Shown here: one piece after another, positions 6,688 through 9,151 of the stretch | How positions within the stretch are numbered: the stretch's first letter is position 1 | How the letters are laid out: each line of letters starts with the position of its first letter | Source: JBGUVL01 sp045134375 | GTDB lineage: Bacteria; Bacillota_I; Bacilli_A; Erysipelotrichales; Erysipelotrichaceae | Length of the DNA stretch: 9,151 bases | Reading direction: 5' to 3' | Assembly (NCBI GenBank): GCA_045134375.1 | Contig: JBGUVL010000040.1 | Coordinates: 1-9,151, forward strand | Notes under the pieces: generated by a model | Told to the model about the DNA's origin: nothing | Seen by the model: only the letters and a program-made list of their open reading frames with translations | The model's database searches: none | Program-made: the position numbers and the translations under genes

Positions 6688-7116
6688 ATGCGATGTGTAA
6701 TTGAATGTATAAGATTTTTGAAATTATATTATGATATTGATGATTGTGTTTTATTACGCTTGGAAGAGAAAATAACAGAAAAAGGAATCAATATTTATGA
6801 TTTACTAATGATAGTAAATCAAGCAGGGCTAAAAATGAAAGCGTTCCGTAGTTTTTGTATTCCTAATCAAACGCCTGTATTAGTTCTTTTAAGACCCTTA
6901 CAACAAGCCCATATGATGGTTTTGATTGAGCGTTCATTATTTTTTGTAACGTTGTATGATGGGGTTGATCAGGTGATAAAAAGGAATGTTCTAAGGTTTT
7001 ATTTCTGTTATTCAAAGGTATACATACTATGTTATAATGAAAGAAAAATAAGAGAGGAATTGTATGGAAGTAAATTTAGTAAGTCAAATCAATTTCATAT
7101 TAGAGGAAAAAAATGA
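6688..7116 (+). CDS. Small stand-alone C39-type cysteine peptidase-like protein
   Basis: An unnamed protein of 142 residues. Its first 110 or so residues follow the C39 (bacteriocin-leader peptidase) plan: CVIEC at 3-7 matches the family CxxxC, with the catalytic Cys3 and a YY pair (14-15) at the family distance; 'GINIYDLLMIVNQAGLKMKAFR' (33-54) matches the 'GTSLLGLKEAAEKLGFKVKA'-like helix-strand; HMMVL (His75) and YDG (Asp91) give a Cys-His-Asp triad with the His-Asp spacing of 16 that is usual for C39. The Gln normally about six residues before Cys is absent, because Met1 is only two residues upstream and a TGA at 6652-6654 blocks extension. It has no transporter domain, signal peptide or clear membrane helix. 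AGGAGG (6675-6680) is seven bases before the ATG. Residues 110-142 are basic, and the last 17 codons overlap ybeY. Activity and substrate are unknown; it may be a non-catalytic relic. Confidence 0.6.
   Translation: MRCVIECIRFLKLYYDIDDCVLLRLEEKITEKGINIYDLLMIVNQAGLKMKAFRSFCIPNQTPVLVLLRPLQQAHMMVLIERSLFFVTLYDGVDQVIKRNVLRFYFCYSKVYILCYNERKIREELYGSKFSKSNQFHIRGKK
7030..7038 (+). promoter_or_regulatory. Extended -10 promoter for ybeY, inside the upstream ORF
   Basis: TG at 7030-7031 and TATAAT at 7033-7038 form a perfect extended -10, with TTCAAA (7011-7016) as a four-of-six -35 at 16 bases. The predicted start near 7045 gives a leader of about 20 bases that contains the AGAGAGG ribosome binding site of ybeY. 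It lies within the coding sequence of the C39-like ORF. Confidence 0.6.
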
Positions 7117-7522
7117 GAATTTATTTCATCAGATTATGGAAAAAACGGAAAAGCTTTTGCATCTTGATAAACAATATCTATTTTCTGTTATTTTTGTAGA
7201 TAGTGAAATGATTCATGAAATTAATAAAGAATACCGTGGAATCGATCGCACTACCGATGTTATTTCCTTTGCGTTGAAAGATAGTGAAGATCAGTATGAA
7301 CGGACGGAAGAATTGGAGGAAGAATTAGGGGATATCTTTATTAATGTTGATCGTGTTTATTTGCAAGCAAAAGAATATGGACATTCTTTTGATCGTGAGC
7401 TATCGTTTTTGTTTACACATGGATTGCTTCACCTATTAGGATATGATCACCAAAATGTAGAAGAGGAAAAAATAATGTTTGCTCTTCAGGATGAAATATT
7501 GTATGGAATCATTGAAAAATAG
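7064..7522 (+). CDS. ybeY: Endoribonuclease YbeY (rRNA maturation factor)
   Basis: A 152-residue YbeY, a zinc-dependent metalloprotein needed for 16S rRNA 3'-end maturation and ribosome quality control. The signature HGLLHLLGYDH is complete, with zinc ligands His119, His123 and His129. The upstream 'INKEYRGIDRTTDVISFAL' block (53-71) and 'ELGDIFINVD' (87-96) are typical. The length is normal. GAGAGGAA at 7051-7058 supports the ATG. The start lies 53 bases inside the C39-like ORF in another frame, and the 3' end overlaps dgkA. The phoH gene, which commonly precedes ybeY in Firmicutes, is not here. Confidence 0.96.
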   Translation: MEVNLVSQINFILEEKNENLFHQIMEKTEKLLHLDKQYLFSVIFVDSEMIHEINKEYRGIDRTTDVISFALKDSEDQYERTEELEEELGDIFINVDRVYLQAKEYGHSFDRELSFLFTHGLLHLLGYDHQNVEEEKIMFALQDEILYGIIEK

Positions 7523-7883
7523 AATCGCATTGAAATTCAAATATAGTTTTCAAGGATTTCGTTTGCTAATCAATGATCCGGCAGTAAAAATTCAATTAGG
7601 ATTTAGTGGGATTGCTATTATTTTATCTTTTTTGTTTCATTTCAATGGGATTGAATGGTGTCTGGTTTTGTTTAGTTGTGGGTTTGTTATTGTTTGTGAG
7701 ATGATCAATACCGTGATTGAGAAAATGCTAGATTTTATCCATCCAGAGTATCATGAAATGGTAGGAAAAATGAAAGATATGGCAGCTGGTTTTGTTTTGA
7801 TGAGTTCCATTTGTGCATTATTCATCGGATGCATACTTTTTGGAGGGAAATTGTTATGGGTGTTGCCATTAATTTTCAAGTAA
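7503..7883 (+). CDS. dgkA: Undecaprenol kinase / diacylglycerol kinase family (DgkA)
   Basis: A 126-residue integral membrane kinase with three predicted helices at about 33-47, 52-70 and 95-115. The family core EMINTVIEKMLDFIHPEYHE (66-85) contains the catalytic Glu (E73) and metal-binding residues, followed by KDMAAGFVL (91-99). In Gram-positives this family phosphorylates undecaprenol to recycle the cell-wall lipid carrier. In the N-terminal amphipathic segment (NDPAVKIQL, 24-32), an Asp stands where many members have Glu. The ATG at 7503 gives the usual N-terminus (RIALKFKYSFQGF), overlapping the ybeY end by 20 bases. In-frame ATGs at 7479 and 7491 would add 8 or 4 residues; neither has a strong ribosome binding site, so the start is uncertain. 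Translational coupling to ybeY is likely. Confidence 0.92.
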   Translation: MESLKNRIALKFKYSFQGFRLLINDPAVKIQLGFSGIAIILSFLFHFNGIEWCLVLFSCGFVIVCEMINTVIEKMLDFIHPEYHEMVGKMKDMAAGFVLMSSICALFIGCILFGGKLLWVLPLIFK

Positions 7884-7978
7884 TGAAAAATGACTGTAGA
7901 TGATTAATTTTAAACTAGATAAGAAGTTGATAAAGATATTTTAATTCATCTGTGTCGATTTTGTTGGGAGGATTTTAT

Positions 7979-8878
7979 ATGAGTTTTAAATCTGGGTTTA
8001 TATCTATTGTAGGAAGACCCAATGCTGGAAAAAGTACACTTTTAAATGCACTATTACAAGAAAAAATTGCTATTATTTCACCGAAACCGCAGACAACGAG
8101 AAATAATATACAGGGAATATTAACAACAGATGATACACAATACGTTTTCATTGATACTCCTGGAGTTCATAAACCAAAACATGAATTAGGAAGAACAATG
8201 AACAAAGGAGTCTATTCTAGTATGCAAGATGTTGATGTCATTTACTTGATGGTGGATGCAACAACAGAATTTGGTGGTGGTGATGAATTTTTATTAGAAA
8301 AAGTAAAAAATTCAGGATGTCCTGTTTTTCTGCTTTTAAATAAATGTGATTTGTTAACCAAGGAAGAAATCTTTCATTTGCTGTTGCAATGGAAAGAACG
8401 TTTTGATTTTGCAGAAATGATTCCATTGAGTGCCTTAAATGAAAATAATTTAGATGAATTATTGGTAACAACTAGAAATTATTTGCAGGATGGTGTTCCA
8501 TTTTACCCGGAAGAAATGAAAAGCGATCGAAGCGTTGATTTTCGAATCCGCGAATGTATTCGTGAGAAGGTATTATATAAAACACAGGAGGAAATTCCTC
8601 ATTCCGTAGCAGTGGTATTAGAAAATAAAGAAGAGAAAGAAAATAGTATTTTAATTGAAGCTGTTGTGATCGTTGAACGAGATTCACAAAAAGGGATTTT
8701 GATTGGGAAACAAGCAAAAATGATTCACTCCATTACCATGGCAGCACAAAAGGAATTAAAGCAAATGTTGCAAAAAAAAGTAGCTTTGCGTTTGTATGTG
8801 CGTGTTGAGAAAAACTGGAGAAACAAAGAAAGCAAATTAAATCAGTTAGGGTATAGTGATTTAGGAGAGTATGAATAA
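7979..8878 (+). CDS. era: GTPase Era, 16S rRNA/30S assembly
   Basis: A 299-residue Era. The G domain has G1 GRPNAGKST (12-20), a switch I region with PKPQTTRNNIQGI (35-47), G3 DTPG (59-62), G4 NKCD (121-124) and G5 SAL (151-153). The KH RNA-binding domain is at about 200-290, with the GxxG-type loop as LIGKQAKM (241-248) and the family C-terminus VEKNWRNKES...LGY. It binds the 3' end of 16S rRNA and checks 30S maturation, in the same process as YbeY. The start is ATG 7979, with GGGAGG (7966-7971) seven bases upstream; an in-frame GTG at 7952 would place this ribosome binding site inside the gene. The gap of 95 bases after dgkA shows no clear promoter or terminator. The end overlaps recO by eight bases. 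Confidence 0.97.
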   Translation: MSFKSGFISIVGRPNAGKSTLLNALLQEKIAIISPKPQTTRNNIQGILTTDDTQYVFIDTPGVHKPKHELGRTMNKGVYSSMQDVDVIYLMVDATTEFGGGDEFLLEKVKNSGCPVFLLLNKCDLLTKEEIFHLLLQWKERFDFAEMIPLSALNENNLDELLVTTRNYLQDGVPFYPEEMKSDRSVDFRIRECIREKVLYKTQEEIPHSVAVVLENKEEKENSILIEAVVIVERDSQKGILIGKQAKMIHSITMAAQKELKQMLQKKVALRLYVRVEKNWRNKESKLNQLGYSDLGEYE

Positions 8879-9151
8879 TCGTATTTTAGGGATTGTTTTA
8901 GAACAGCAGGATTATCGAAATCATGATGTGATTTTAAAGGTGTTTACAAAGGAATATGGAGTGATTTCTTTCGTTGCGAGAGGAATTCGAACAAGCAAAA
9001 GCAAAAATGCTTCTGCTTGTTCTTTGTTTTGTGAAAGTTGGTTTTATTTTGATTTCAGAGAAAACAGTGAGTTGCAGAGTTTGAAAATTGCTGAAAAAAA
9101 TGATTTTTTCTATCGTATCTATGAGTCGTTAGAAAAACAAGTGATTGCTTC
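8871..9151 (+). CDS. recO: DNA repair protein RecO, N-terminal part
   Basis: The first 93 residues of RecO; the gene runs off the window. The N-terminal OB fold is recognisable: RILGIVLEQQDYRNHDVILKVFTKEYGVISFVARGIRTSKSK matches the family pattern of a strand, a 'D/E-x-D' turn, 'LTK-x-G' and a 'A+G-x++-+S+' loop. RecO loads RecA with RecF and RecR in recombinational repair. The ATG overlaps the last codons of era. An in-frame TAG at 8862-8864 fixes it as the first possible start. AGGAGAG (8863-8869) is very close to the ATG, a short spacing that suggests coupling to era translation. The era-recO order is typical of Firmicutes. Confidence 0.92.
   Translation, partial: MNNRILGIVLEQQDYRNHDVILKVFTKEYGVISFVARGIRTSKSKNASACSLFCESWFYFDFRENSELQSLKIAEKNDFFYRIYESLEKQVIA

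Noticed and set aside
7952..7978. Longer era start at GTG 7952
   Set aside because: The extension would encode the GGGAGG ribosome binding site of the ATG at 7979, and Era normally begins close to that Met.
8238..8717. Minus-strand open frames inside era
   Set aside because: They are antisense to conserved Era coding sequence and show low-complexity, non-protein-like composition.
1..9151. CRISPR array, insertion sequence, tRNA or rRNA gene
   Set aside because: No spaced direct repeats, terminal inverted repeats with transposase, cloverleaf or conserved rRNA segments were seen on either strand.

Overview
The window comes from the chromosome of a low-GC Gram-positive bacterium. The evidence is the rplU-prp-rpmA cluster with an N-terminally extended L27, a short DnaE with a decayed PHP domain, undecaprenol-kinase-type DgkA, AGGAGG-type ribosome binding sites and sigma-A-like promoters. 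The AT-richness and gene order fit Erysipelotrichia-like Firmicutes best, but that placement is inference. No mobile element, CRISPR array, tRNA or rRNA gene is visible.

Layout. Bases 1-101 may hold the 3' end of an unidentified gene. A minus-strand DUF4230 membrane-anchored protein gene (213-836) ends in an intrinsic terminator at 98-142. It is divergent from dnaE (950-4027), and the two promoters carry the same extended -10 nonamer. A well-spaced promoter at 4111-4139 drives a structured leader (candidate L21 leader) and then rplU, the L27-processing protease gene prp, and rpmA, closed by a strong terminator (5182-5216). obg follows 20 bases later with no promoter seen, and ends in a branched terminator (6532-6590).

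The next unit starts with a small unnamed ORF (6688-7116). It looks like a stand-alone C39-type cysteine peptidase domain: Cys3, His75 and Asp91 are present at family spacing, but the usual upstream Gln is missing. Its 3' end overlaps ybeY and contains an extended -10 promoter for ybeY. Then come dgkA, era and the 5' part of recO, which runs off the window. Translational overlaps link ybeY-dgkA and era-recO.

Most of the content is core translation and ribosome assembly (L21, L27, Prp, Obg, YbeY, Era), plus DNA replication and repair (DnaE, RecO) and lipid-carrier recycling (DgkA). The parts least explained by known annotation are the C39-like ORF in the obg-ybeY gap, the rplU leader fold that reaches the Shine-Dalgarno sequence, the variant Prp site in L27, and the rpmA/obg terminator.
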